Below the pieces are notes generated by a model. It ran no database searches. It was not told the DNA's origin and saw only the letters and a list, made by a program, of their open reading frames with translations. A program made the translations under genes and the position numbers. A stretch of 7,581 bases of DNA from positions 1-7,581 of the forward strand of contig CALLIO010000213.1 of assembly GCA_938009055.1 (NCBI GenBank). The letters are read 5' to 3'. The stretch is from an uncultured Altererythrobacter sp. (GTDB lineage Bacteria; Pseudomonadota; Alphaproteobacteria; Sphingomonadales; Sphingomonadaceae). Below, piece by piece: positions 1 through 6,026 of this stretch; position 1 is the first letter of the stretch, and each line of letters begins with the position of its first letter.

Positions 1-36
1 ACTGGGTCGTAAGCGGACATTCGGCAATCGGCCCAT
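1..36. repeat. Possible fragment of a small dispersed repeat at the window edge
   Basis: The stretch around positions 11-25 (aagcggacattcggc), preceded by gggtcg, resembles from memory a short repeat family scattered between genes in many proteobacteria. Members often turn up in databases as spurious small proteins carrying a translated ECPL-type motif; the minus strand here reads A-E-C-P-L-T-T-Q. The element runs off the left edge, so its boundaries are unknown. No coding region can be supported between 1 and 146. This is recognition by resemblance only and has not been tested by any search. Confidence 0.25.
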
Positions 37-146
37 GCTGAGCTATTGTAGTGTTCCCTGTAAGATCCTTAGCGGTTAATCCATAGGGGGGCGGATTTGG
101 TAACAAGCAACTACTTGCAAATTTGTCCAATATTTTCAGAAGTAAA

Positions 147-236
147 TGGCGGAGACGGTGGGATTCGAACCCACGAAAGAGTTGCCCCTTTACACACTTT
201 CCAGGCGTGCGCCTTCGACCACTCGGCCACGTCTCC
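147..236 (-). tRNA. tRNA-Ser, anticodon GGA
   Basis: This encodes a serine tRNA reading UCC and UCU codons. On the minus strand the acceptor stem GGAGACG pairs with CGTCTCC, followed by discriminator G and an encoded CCA at 149-147. The D stem is GCC/GGC. The anticodon stem is CACGC/GTGTG with one G-U pair and the loop CTGGAAA, which places anticodon GGA at 202-200. The long variable arm typical of class II tRNAs is clear: AAAGGG/CTCTTT closing a GCAA loop. The T arm is GTGGG/CCCAC around TTCGAAT. All helices are intact and the length of 90 nt with CCA is normal for tRNA-Ser. The gene is transcribed away from the peptidylprolyl isomerase gene at 316. The opposite strand carries an open frame with a G-G-D-G-G-I-R-T-H-E motif, a well-known artefact of antisense tRNA-Ser translation and not a protein. 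Confidence 0.97.
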
Positions 237-263
237 GCATGCTCACCTTAGTGAGCCAGATGC
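237..263 (-). repeat. Hairpin directly abutting the 5' end of tRNA-Ser
   Basis: The core is a perfect 6-bp inverted repeat, gctcac-ctta-gtgagc at 241-256. An outer 4-bp arm (gcat at 237-240 with atgc at 260-263) extends it across a 3-nt one-sided bulge. It ends at the base next to tRNA nucleotide 1. If transcription starts near position 257-263, this would be the 5' leader of the pre-tRNA and would have to be removed by RNase P. It could equally be a DNA operator or chance. Confidence 0.4.
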
Positions 264-267
264 CCCT

Positions 268-282
268 AACCGCGCGGCGGTT
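268..282. promoter_or_regulatory. Perfect dyad in the tRNA-Ser / PPIase divergent region
   Basis: aaccgc (268-273) and gcggtt (277-282) are perfect inverted repeats separated by gcg. On the minus strand they lie between a possible -35 TTGCAC (291-286) and a weak -10-like TTAGGG (269-264), 16 bp apart. That position suits either the spacer of a tRNA promoter or a repressor site. The promoter assignment is weak because alphaproteobacterial -10 elements are poorly conserved. GC-rich dyads of this size can also arise by chance. Confidence 0.25.
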
Positions 283-315
283 GTGGTGCAAGCGGAGTAA
301 TGGCACAAAGTCGCA

Positions 316-1443
316 ATGAAAGCCTTAACCCTAGCCGCTACTGCCACCGCCGCAGCGCTGATTGCGCTTCCCTCAACCGCCTTGGCGCAGGAGGAGCCGT
401 CCACCACTTTTCCTTCCCCTAACGCAATTGCTGCAGCGGCAGCGCCAGACGAATGGGTGTCGATTGCGCCTGAAGACTTGCTGGTGATGACGCTTGCGCC
501 GGATGAGGCGGGAAACCAGCGCGAAGTGATCATCCAACTGATGCCTGCGCCCTTTTCGCAAGGTTGGGTGGCAAACATCCGAACGCTCGCCCGCGCAAAA
601 TGGTATGACGGGATCACCGTCAACCGCGTGCAGGACAATTATGTCGTGCAATGGGGCGATGCCAATCACGACAATCCGGAAAGCGAAGGTGAAGCCAAGC
701 CTTTGCCTGAAGGGCTGAAGGTGATGGGTGAGGCTTGTTACAAAACAGATTTCCTAGATGAGAACTGTCCAACGGCGGCAGACTTCTCAGCCGAGGCTGC
801 AATGGAAGCGGCAGTTGAAGCAGTAGAAATGGCTATGGCAGAGCAAAATAATGAAGAAGTTGTTCCCTTGGACATCTTGGGAACTCGCTCCGACAAGTTT
901 CCGATGGGTTGGCGCGAGCGCGACCCCTACACCGGTTGGGCTGAATTTTACAAAGGATGGCCACTCGCTGGACAACAAGGAACTGAGGAGTTCGAATTCT
1001 GGCCCGTCCATTGCTACGGCATGGTCGGCGTGGGACGCGGCTATTCTCCCGACACAGGATCGGGCGCAGAGCTTTACACCGTCATCGGCCATGCCCCACG
1101 CCATTTGGATCGCAATATCGCGCTGGTGGGCCGGATCATCGAGGGGATGCATCATCTCTCTTCTATGACCCGCGGGACAGGCCCGCTCGGCTTCTACACC
1201 GAGGAAGAAGCGCATCTGCGCACGCCGATCCAATCGATCCGCGTGGTCAGCGACTTGCTCGCATCTGATGAAGCGCGAAAGGGCGCGGTCTATTCATACG
1301 AATATCTCTCGACCGAAAGCGAGAGCTTCGCGCGTTATGCAGAGGCGCGCGCCAATCGCCGCGATCCCTTCTTCATTCATCCTGCAGGCGGCGCGGATAT
1401 TTGCAATATTCCCGTGCCCATCCGGCCGACGCCCAATGGATGA
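316..1443 (+). CDS. Secreted cyclophilin-type peptidylprolyl isomerase (divergent)
   Basis: The 375-aa product is predicted to be an envelope protein that would catalyse cis-trans isomerisation of X-Pro bonds. Residues 1-24 form a Sec signal peptide (K2, hydrophobic core, cleavage likely after T-A-L-A). The cyclophilin fold is recognisable in two blocks. W96-Y97-D98-G99 through D115 matches the family's FYDG...FHRV...QGGD region, with catalytic-type R104 and Q112 retained. Y234-G-M-V-G-V-G-R to about V272-G-R-I-I-E-G-M matches the GxVxMA...VFGxVxEGM region. Between them lies an unusual insert of over 100 residues, acidic and alanine-rich around 155-180. The usual SQFF strand is replaced by roughly A-E-L-Y-T-V (251-256), so substrate binding may differ and activity is uncertain. 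The start is chosen because it gives a complete signal peptide; the only GGAG (294-297) is 18 nt upstream, too far to be a good ribosome site. The gene is co-directional with, and overlaps, the DUF1905 gene. Family assignment is fairly firm; enzymatic activity is inferred. Confidence 0.87.
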   Translation: MKALTLAATATAAALIALPSTALAQEEPSTTFPSPNAIAAAAAPDEWVSIAPEDLLVMTLAPDEAGNQREVIIQLMPAPFSQGWVANIRTLARAKWYDGITVNRVQDNYVVQWGDANHDNPESEGEAKPLPEGLKVMGEACYKTDFLDENCPTAADFSAEAAMEAAVEAVEMAMAEQNNEEVVPLDILGTRSDKFPMGWRERDPYTGWAEFYKGWPLAGQQGTEEFEFWPVHCYGMVGVGRGYSPDTGSGAELYTVIGHAPRHLDRNIALVGRIIEGMHHLSSMTRGTGPLGFYTEEEAHLRTPIQSIRVVSDLLASDEARKGAVYSYEYLSTESESFARYAEARANRRDPFFIHPAGGADICNIPVPIRPTPNG

Positions 1444-1783
1444 GGAAATAGTCGCCACCCTGCCCCTCATCGCGTGGCGGGGTGAGAGAGCCACCTATCA
1501 TCTCGTCGAATTTGAGGGCGAAGTCGCAGAGACAATCGCCACCCACGCCGCCCTTCACCGTATGGAGTTTGGCAAAAGGCGCGGGTTTGGCTCGGTCAAA
1601 TGCAATGCCCAAGTGGGCGAGACCCGCTGGAAGACCAGTGTCTTTCCTGTGAAAGCGGAAGACGGCGCGTCGAGCCTCGGCAAGTCGTCCAAAAACTGGA
1701 TATTGCTGGTCAGCAAGAAGGTGATGCGCGCTGAGGATTTGGCCGAGGGCGACCCTGTGCCGCTGACACTCGAATTGCTCTAG
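1436..1783 (+). CDS. DUF1905 domain-containing protein
   Basis: The 115-aa soluble protein has the characteristic DUF1905 pattern: an N-terminal strand ending in W-R-G-E-R-A-T-Y-H-L-V, then K-R-R-G-F-G-S-V (47-54), T-R-W-K-T-S-V-F-P (63-71), and the closing L-V-S-K-K-V-M-R-A-E-D-L-A-E-G-D (91-106) before a C-terminal T-L-E-L strand. It has no signal peptide or membrane segment. The family is a small beta-barrel domain, sometimes joined to YdeI/OmpD-associated domains; its biochemical role is unknown. A loop at about 74-87 seems longer than in usual members of about 95-100 aa. An upstream in-frame ATG exists at 1268, but those 56 codons lie inside the isomerase gene and do not belong to the family; ATG 1436 gives a family-like N-terminus. 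That start overlaps the isomerase stop (ATGGATGA, 8 bases) with no Shine-Dalgarno site, which suggests translational coupling. The 3' end overlaps the convergent chemotaxis gene by four bases. Confidence 0.87.
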   Translation: MDEEIVATLPLIAWRGERATYHLVEFEGEVAETIATHAALHRMEFGKRRGFGSVKCNAQVGETRWKTSVFPVKAEDGASSLGKSSKNWILLVSKKVMRAEDLAEGDPVPLTLELL

Positions 1784-3663
1784 GCGTCTTCTTGGGCCGC
1801 GACCTTATTCTCAGCGGCGGCCTTAACCTCAGCAGCGCCCATATCTTTGCCCTGATCACCCGCGCGCACCTCTTCGAGAAATTGCACCGCCTGCGCTTTC
1901 AACTGGTCGGCATGGCATTGCGTATCTTCAGAGGATTTGAGCATTTGCACTGCAGCCGCTCCCACCGCGAGCGAGGATTGGCGCACTTCGTTCAAGGTTT
2001 GCGAAACATCGTCCGAATTGACCGCAACCGCATCAATGCTGGAGGCAAGCTCGCGGCCCGAAACCGATTGCTGATCCACCGCCGCAGCGATTGAGACTGC
2101 CGAAGTTTCCAGATTGACAATCTGCTTTGAAACCTTGGCCAGCCCATCCACGCTTTCATGGGTTGTTCCGCGGATCGCCTCTACCATAGCGGCGACATTG
2201 CGGGTCGCATGGGCAGTGCGGTCAGCCAGCTCTTTGACCTCGGTCGCGACAACCGCAAATCCGCGTCCGGCCTCGCCGCCGCGCGCGGCCTCGATCGAGG
2301 CGTTCAGGGACAGCAAGTTTGTGCGCGCTGCAATCGAGCCGATCATCTCGGTAATCTCGCCGATTTCCTCGACCGATTGCGCAAGACCGGCGATGTTTCC
2401 ATTGGCTTTTTCGACGCTCGATTTCACGTCACGCGCGAGGCTGGCAGAGGCAGCAGCCTGCTGGCTGATCTCGCCGATAGAAAGGGCAAATTGGTCGCTG
2501 GCCGATGCGGTGGCCGATACACCCAAAACGGCTTGCTCCATCGCCCGGGCGGCTTTGCCAACCTGATCGGAGGATTGTTCGGCAAGAGCTGCCATTTCGC
2601 TCGATGTTTCTTGCAATTGGGAAGAGGCTTCGGCGACAAATTTTGTGGAGGCAAAGATTGAATCCTCAAAACCATCGGCCAATTCGCTCAGCGCTTGAGT
2701 CTTTTCCGTGCGCAATCGCTCTGCGGCATGGGCTTGTTCCAGCGCCTCTTCCGCGGCCTGCGCCCGCTCGCGCGTCACATTCTGCAATTCAAGCGCCGAC
2801 TGGCGGAAGACGCCAAGCGCGCGCGCCATTGCGCCCAGCTCATCCTTGCGGCCAGTGCCCGGAATGCTGACAAGAGTATCGCCACTGGCAAGCGATTCCA
2901 TCGAGCTTTTCATCGCGCCGATCATCTCTACGATATTGGCCACCATCCGGCGTGCACCGAAAAATGCCAAACACCCGATTGCCGCAGCAAAAGCGAATGA
3001 TCCGACGAACGAGACGATGATATTGGAAATCAAGCGTTCGATTGTGGACACAGCATGGTCGTGAAATTGGTCGAACAAATTTCCCAGTTCGGTTGACTGG
3101 GCGGCCAGCTGCATTTCCACCCGCGTTATGTCTTCTCCAGAACTCTTGCCATCGAGCGCTGCAAGTTGATCAGAAACCAAGCTCGCTTGCCGCTGCGCTT
3201 CGGTTAAACGGATAAGCAAAATCTGCGGGTAATTGTCTTCACCTTTGACAAGAGCTTGGTCCAATTCTGTGACTGCATCGGCAGCCTTCTCGCGTGCACT
3301 GGAGAGCAGCTCAGGCTTTTTTTGATTGGCGAATGCGCTCAACATGTTGGCCGCTTGGGCGCTGTTGACCGAGGATTCTGCGACGAAGATTTCTGCCTTT
3401 ACCCGTTCGGCATGCTCAGCGCCGGCAAATCCAAAATATGCGAAAAAGAAGAGCAGCAACAGCGTGGTCGAGAACGGGATAAACGCAAGCGCATAAACGC
3501 AAACGCGCAATTTGCGCTTGATTGACCAGTTTGCAGTCCGTTCAAAGAACGAGCCTGCTGCCGGCTCATCCGTCTGATCGATGTTCGGGACTGTCTCGAA
3601 GTTTTGGGAAATTGCGTTCATCCGTTTCGCCACCGCTCTATTCACAATGACAGGCGCAATCAT
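1780..3663 (-). CDS. Methyl-accepting chemotaxis protein (transmembrane receptor)
   Basis: The 627-aa inner-membrane receptor would pass ligand or redox signals to CheA/CheW. In order it shows a cytoplasmic N-tail of about 50 residues ending in basic S-I-K-R-K-L-R; TM1 at 53-80; a periplasmic helical region of about 130 residues (81-208) with no recognisable PAS or Cache signature; TM2 at about 211-236; a HAMP region at about 237-290 (G-R-K-D-E-L-G-A-M-A); a coiled coil; and an MCP signalling domain at about 330-598. The hairpin tip reads A-A-R-T-N-L-L-S-L-N-A-S-I-E-A-A-R-G-G-E-A-G-R-G-F-A-V-V split over 446-472, close to the canonical tip but with R for the usual Q before T-N-L-L. The C-terminus is Ala/Glu-rich and lacks an NWETF-like CheR-docking pentapeptide. 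No che gene is nearby, so it is an orphan receptor within this window. The start is uncertain: ATG 3663 gives the longest protein, while ATG 3621 removes 14 residues; neither has a clear Shine-Dalgarno site. It lies 126 bp downstream of rel on the same strand. Confidence 0.93.
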   Translation of the reverse strand: MIAPVIVNRAVAKRMNAISQNFETVPNIDQTDEPAAGSFFERTANWSIKRKLRVCVYALAFIPFSTTLLLLFFFAYFGFAGAEHAERVKAEIFVAESSVNSAQAANMLSAFANQKKPELLSSAREKAADAVTELDQALVKGEDNYPQILLIRLTEAQRQASLVSDQLAALDGKSSGEDITRVEMQLAAQSTELGNLFDQFHDHAVSTIERLISNIIVSFVGSFAFAAAIGCLAFFGARRMVANIVEMIGAMKSSMESLASGDTLVSIPGTGRKDELGAMARALGVFRQSALELQNVTRERAQAAEEALEQAHAAERLRTEKTQALSELADGFEDSIFASTKFVAEASSQLQETSSEMAALAEQSSDQVGKAARAMEQAVLGVSATASASDQFALSIGEISQQAAASASLARDVKSSVEKANGNIAGLAQSVEEIGEITEMIGSIAARTNLLSLNASIEAARGGEAGRGFAVVATEVKELADRTAHATRNVAAMVEAIRGTTHESVDGLAKVSKQIVNLETSAVSIAAAVDQQSVSGRELASSIDAVAVNSDDVSQTLNEVRQSSLAVGAAAVQMLKSSEDTQCHADQLKAQAVQFLEEVRAGDQGKDMGAAEVKAAAENKVAAQEDA

Positions 3664-3666
3664 TCG

Positions 3667-3709
3667 CGCGCTGCCGGAACAAATTCAGACGATTGGGATA
3701 GGCAGCGCG
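3667..3709 (-). repeat. 9-bp GC-rich inverted repeat over the chemotaxis gene start region
   Basis: The arms cgcgctgcc (3667-3675) and ggcagcgcg (3701-3709) are perfectly complementary, with eight G-C pairs out of nine and a 25-nt loop. In the chemotaxis mRNA the 3' arm occupies positions -12 to -4 before the ATG at 3663, where a ribosome would bind. The fold could limit initiation at 3663, favour the internal start at 3621, or act as a DNA operator. Confidence 0.5.
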
Positions 3710-3760
3710 GCTTAAATCGCTGTGAAATATGGTTGGCGAAAACCTAGGGAGTATTGCTGA

Positions 3761-3785
3761 TTTTTGGGCCCAAGAGCCGCAAAAA
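3761..3785. repeat. Inverted repeat just after the rel stop codon
   Basis: tttttg (3761-3766) pairs with caaaaa (3780-3785), and inside it ggc (3767-3769) pairs with gcc (3776-3778) with one unpaired g. The structure starts 4 nt past the rel TGA. It has AT-rich outer arms and no T tract following the stem in either direction, so it is not a standard intrinsic terminator. It might stabilise the rel mRNA 3' end or be incidental. Confidence 0.3.
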
Positions 3786-3789
3786 CGGT

Positions 3790-5880
3790 TCAGATCCGTT
3801 CTGCCTGTGCCACCGCATCGCTGGCCCGAAGCGCACTCAATATGCGGGTGAGATGGGCCAGGTCCTGCACTTCCAGATCCATTTCATAGCTTGAAAAGGG
3901 CGGGTCATGCTGGACATGCTCGAGCGTTTTCACATTGGCCAGATTGTGCCCGAAGATGCCGGTCGCCTCTGACAATGTACCCGGCTTGTCGTAAAGCGTG
4001 ATCCGCAAACGCCCCAGCGCGCCTTGCGACCGTTTGCCCCACGACAGATCGAGCCAATCCTGATCGACCCCGCTGGCAAGCTTGAGGCAGTCAATGGTGT
4101 GAACCTCAACCCCTTCGTCGCGTTTTCTCAGGCCCACAATCCTGTCGCCCGGCACCGGATGGCAGCAATTGGCGAGCCGAAAGCCAACGCCCGGTGTCAA
4201 ACCCCGGATCGAGATCACTTTTTCGCGCCTGGACCAATCGGCATCATCGTCGAACTTGGCGGTGCATCCCGGCACCAGCGCTTCCATCACATCGCGGTCT
4301 TCGATCTTGGCCGCGCCAATGGCGAACATCAGATCGTCTTCTTCCTCAAGCTCCAGCCGCTCAAGCGCTGCGCGAATGGCCTTTTTACCGATCCGCGCGG
4401 GCACACGGCTCTTAATCTCGTCGAACAATTTGCGGCCAATTTCGGCAACTTCAGTGCGCTCTTTCAAGCGGACGGCCCGCCGGATCGCCGCGCGCGCCTT
4501 GCCGGTCACGACAAAGCCCAGCCACGACAGCTCAGGCTCAGCATTCTTGCCTTTGATGATATCGACCACATCGCCATTGTTGAGCGGCGTGCGCAGCGGC
4601 ATGTGCCGACCATTAATCTTAGCGCCCAGTGTTGCCGCACCCAGATCGGTGTGGACGGCAAAGGCGAAATCCACCGGCGTTGCGCCAATCGGCAATTGGA
4701 ACAAGGCGCCCTTGGGCGTGAAGGCAAAGATGCGATCCTGATAGATCGCCATGCGGGTATGCTCGAGCAATTCCTCCGCATCATGGCTGGCATCGACAAT
4801 CTCGATCAGATCGCGCAGCCACCCAACCGCGCCATCGGCCCGGTCATCCTGCTTGTAAGCCCAATGTGCGGCGAGGCCAAACTCGTTGCGCTCGTGCATT
4901 TCGCGGGTACGGATCTGAACCTCTACTCGCATGGAATTTTCGTACATCAAAGATGTGTGCAAGGACCGATAGCCATTGTTCTTGGGCGTTGAGATATAAT
5001 CCTTGAACCGGCCCGGCAGAAATTGCCAAGTGGTGTGCAGAATACCCATCGCGCGGTAGCAGTCCGCCTCGGTCTCGCAGATGACGCGGAACGCCATAAT
5101 GTCGGTGACTTGTTCGAAGGAAACATGGCGCTCGGCCATCTTCTTCCAGATCGAATAGGGGTGCTTTTCGCGGCCAGACACTTCGACTTGCAGCCCCGCC
5201 TCGGCCAAAGCCTGCTTTACCTTCAGCGCAATCGCATCAACCTGCCCGCCGTCCTGTCCGCGCAGGTCAGCCAGCCGGTCGGTTATGGTTTTATAGGCTT
5301 CTGGTTCAAGCTGTTCGAAGGCAAGCAGCTGCATTTCGCGCATATATTCATACATGCCCACACGCTCTGCCAGCGGCGCGTAAATATCCATCGTCTCACG
5401 CGCGATGCGCTGGCGTTTCTCAGGCTTTTTGATGAAGTGGAGCGTGCGCATATTGTGCAAGCGGTCGGCCAGCTTGACCAGTAAAACGCGGATGTCTTCG
5501 GACATGGCGAGGAGGAATTTGCGCAGATTTTCCGCCGCGCGCTCATCCTCGGGCATGGCTTCGATTTTGGAAAGCTTGGTGACGCCATCGACCAATTGCG
5601 CAACCTCTGGCCCGAAATTCGCTTCGATATCCTCGATCGTCGCCAGCGTATCTTCGACCGTATCATGCAGCAGCGCGGTCATGATCGTTTCCTGATCGAG
5701 CTGAAGATCGGTCATCAATCCGGCCACTTCGACCGGATGCGAGAAATAGGGGTCGCCGCTCGCGCGCTTTTGGCTGCCATGCTTTTGAACGGTGTAGACA
5801 TAGGCGCGGTTAAGCGCGGCTTCGTCAGCCTCAGGGTCGTATTCCTTGACCCTTTCTACAAGTTCATATTGCCTCAGCAT
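3790..5880 (-). CDS. rsh: Bifunctional (p)ppGpp synthetase/hydrolase (Rel/SpoT)
   Basis: The 696-aa cytoplasmic stringent-response enzyme makes (p)ppGpp from ATP and GDP/GTP and hydrolyses it back. The N-terminal HD hydrolase has its metal ligands H48, H72-D73 (within H-D-T-V-E-D, 72-77) and D139 (L-A-D-R-L-H-N-M). The synthetase domain has D260 (T-D-I-M-A-F-R-V) and E320 (V-E-V-Q-I-R-T), with N-G-Y-R-S-L-H-T at 302-309. The loop R291-F-K-D294 is the RxKD signature of bifunctional enzymes, unlike the ExDD of synthetase-only RelA. The regulatory half follows: TGS at about 386-446, a helical region, the conserved-cysteine/zinc-finger domain with N-C-C-H-P-V-P-G-D (571-579), and ACT at about 622-696. 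Both active sites are intact and the length is usual for alphaproteobacterial Rsh, also labelled relA or spoT. The start at 5880 gives the normal family N-terminus (M-L-R-Q-Y-E-L-V), although no Shine-Dalgarno site precedes it. rpoZ, a frequent neighbour of this gene in alphaproteobacteria, is not immediately upstream; a divergent patatin gene is there instead. Confidence 0.98.
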   Translation of the reverse strand: MLRQYELVERVKEYDPEADEAALNRAYVYTVQKHGSQKRASGDPYFSHPVEVAGLMTDLQLDQETIMTALLHDTVEDTLATIEDIEANFGPEVAQLVDGVTKLSKIEAMPEDERAAENLRKFLLAMSEDIRVLLVKLADRLHNMRTLHFIKKPEKRQRIARETMDIYAPLAERVGMYEYMREMQLLAFEQLEPEAYKTITDRLADLRGQDGGQVDAIALKVKQALAEAGLQVEVSGREKHPYSIWKKMAERHVSFEQVTDIMAFRVICETEADCYRAMGILHTTWQFLPGRFKDYISTPKNNGYRSLHTSLMYENSMRVEVQIRTREMHERNEFGLAAHWAYKQDDRADGAVGWLRDLIEIVDASHDAEELLEHTRMAIYQDRIFAFTPKGALFQLPIGATPVDFAFAVHTDLGAATLGAKINGRHMPLRTPLNNGDVVDIIKGKNAEPELSWLGFVVTGKARAAIRRAVRLKERTEVAEIGRKLFDEIKSRVPARIGKKAIRAALERLELEEEDDLMFAIGAAKIEDRDVMEALVPGCTAKFDDDADWSRREKVISIRGLTPGVGFRLANCCHPVPGDRIVGLRKRDEGVEVHTIDCLKLASGVDQDWLDLSWGKRSQGALGRLRITLYDKPGTLSEATGIFGHNLANVKTLEHVQHDPPFSSYEMDLEVQDLAHLTRILSALRASDAVAQAERI

Positions 5881-5915
5881 CGTATCGAGGAATGTGCGGG
5901 TTTAGCGCCCCTATT

Positions 5916-5939
5916 GCAATGCAAAAGCGCGCGCATTGC
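5916..5939 (-). repeat. Inverted repeat in the rel upstream region
   Basis: gcaatgc (5916-5922) and gcattgc (5933-5939) form a perfect 7-bp inverted repeat with a 10-nt spacer. The left arm overlaps an 11-bp odd palindrome, ttgcaatgcaa (5914-5924), so the two structures are mutually exclusive. The element ends 35 bases upstream of the rel ATG. It may be a leader hairpin or an operator; the promoter itself is not confidently visible. Confidence 0.35.
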
Positions 5940-5969
5940 CGGCATCTAAGGAGATTTAGTAGGAAAGCA

Positions 5970-5977
5970 TTAACCAT
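5970..5977 (+). promoter_or_regulatory. Possible CtrA half-site (TTAACCAT)
   Basis: TTAACCAT matches the half-site form of the CtrA recognition sequence described for alphaproteobacteria. It lies 49 bp upstream of the patatin start in the divergent region shared with rel. Only one half is present; I do not see the full TTAA-N7-TTAA box. An 8-mer match can occur by chance, so this is tentative. Confidence 0.2.
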
Positions 5978-6013
5978 AATCACCCATACCCTGCCGCGAA
6001 CAGACGGTTGGGT

Positions 6014-6018
6014 GGGAG
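6014..6018 (+). promoter_or_regulatory. Ribosome binding site of the patatin gene
   Basis: GGGAG lies 8 nt before ATG 6027. It is the only well-placed Shine-Dalgarno sequence in the window, and it fixes the start that also gives an intact lipoprotein signal peptide. Confidence 0.75.
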
Positions 6019-6026
6019 ATTGTTAG

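Noticed and set aside
97..300. 67-aa open frame across the tRNA region
   Set aside because: It is the antisense translation of tRNA-Ser, with the familiar GGDGGIRTHE artefact, and has no other support.
1268..1435. 56-codon upstream extension of the DUF1905 frame
   Set aside because: These codons are inside the isomerase gene in another frame, and the residues do not resemble the family. ATG 1436 gives a normal N-terminus.
3761..3785. Intrinsic terminator after rel
   Set aside because: The stem is mostly A-T, has a bulge, and lacks a T tract downstream on either strand. It is kept only as an inverted repeat.
4024..4992. 322-aa plus-strand open frame opposite rel
   Set aside because: It lies entirely antisense to conserved Rel domains, has no ribosome site and no recognisable family. 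Long shadow frames are expected in GC-rich coding DNA.
5981..6014. Hairpin caccca/tgggtg that could mask the patatin ribosome site
   Set aside because: It has only 6 bp with a 22-nt loop and touches just the first base of the GGGAG, so it is within chance expectation.
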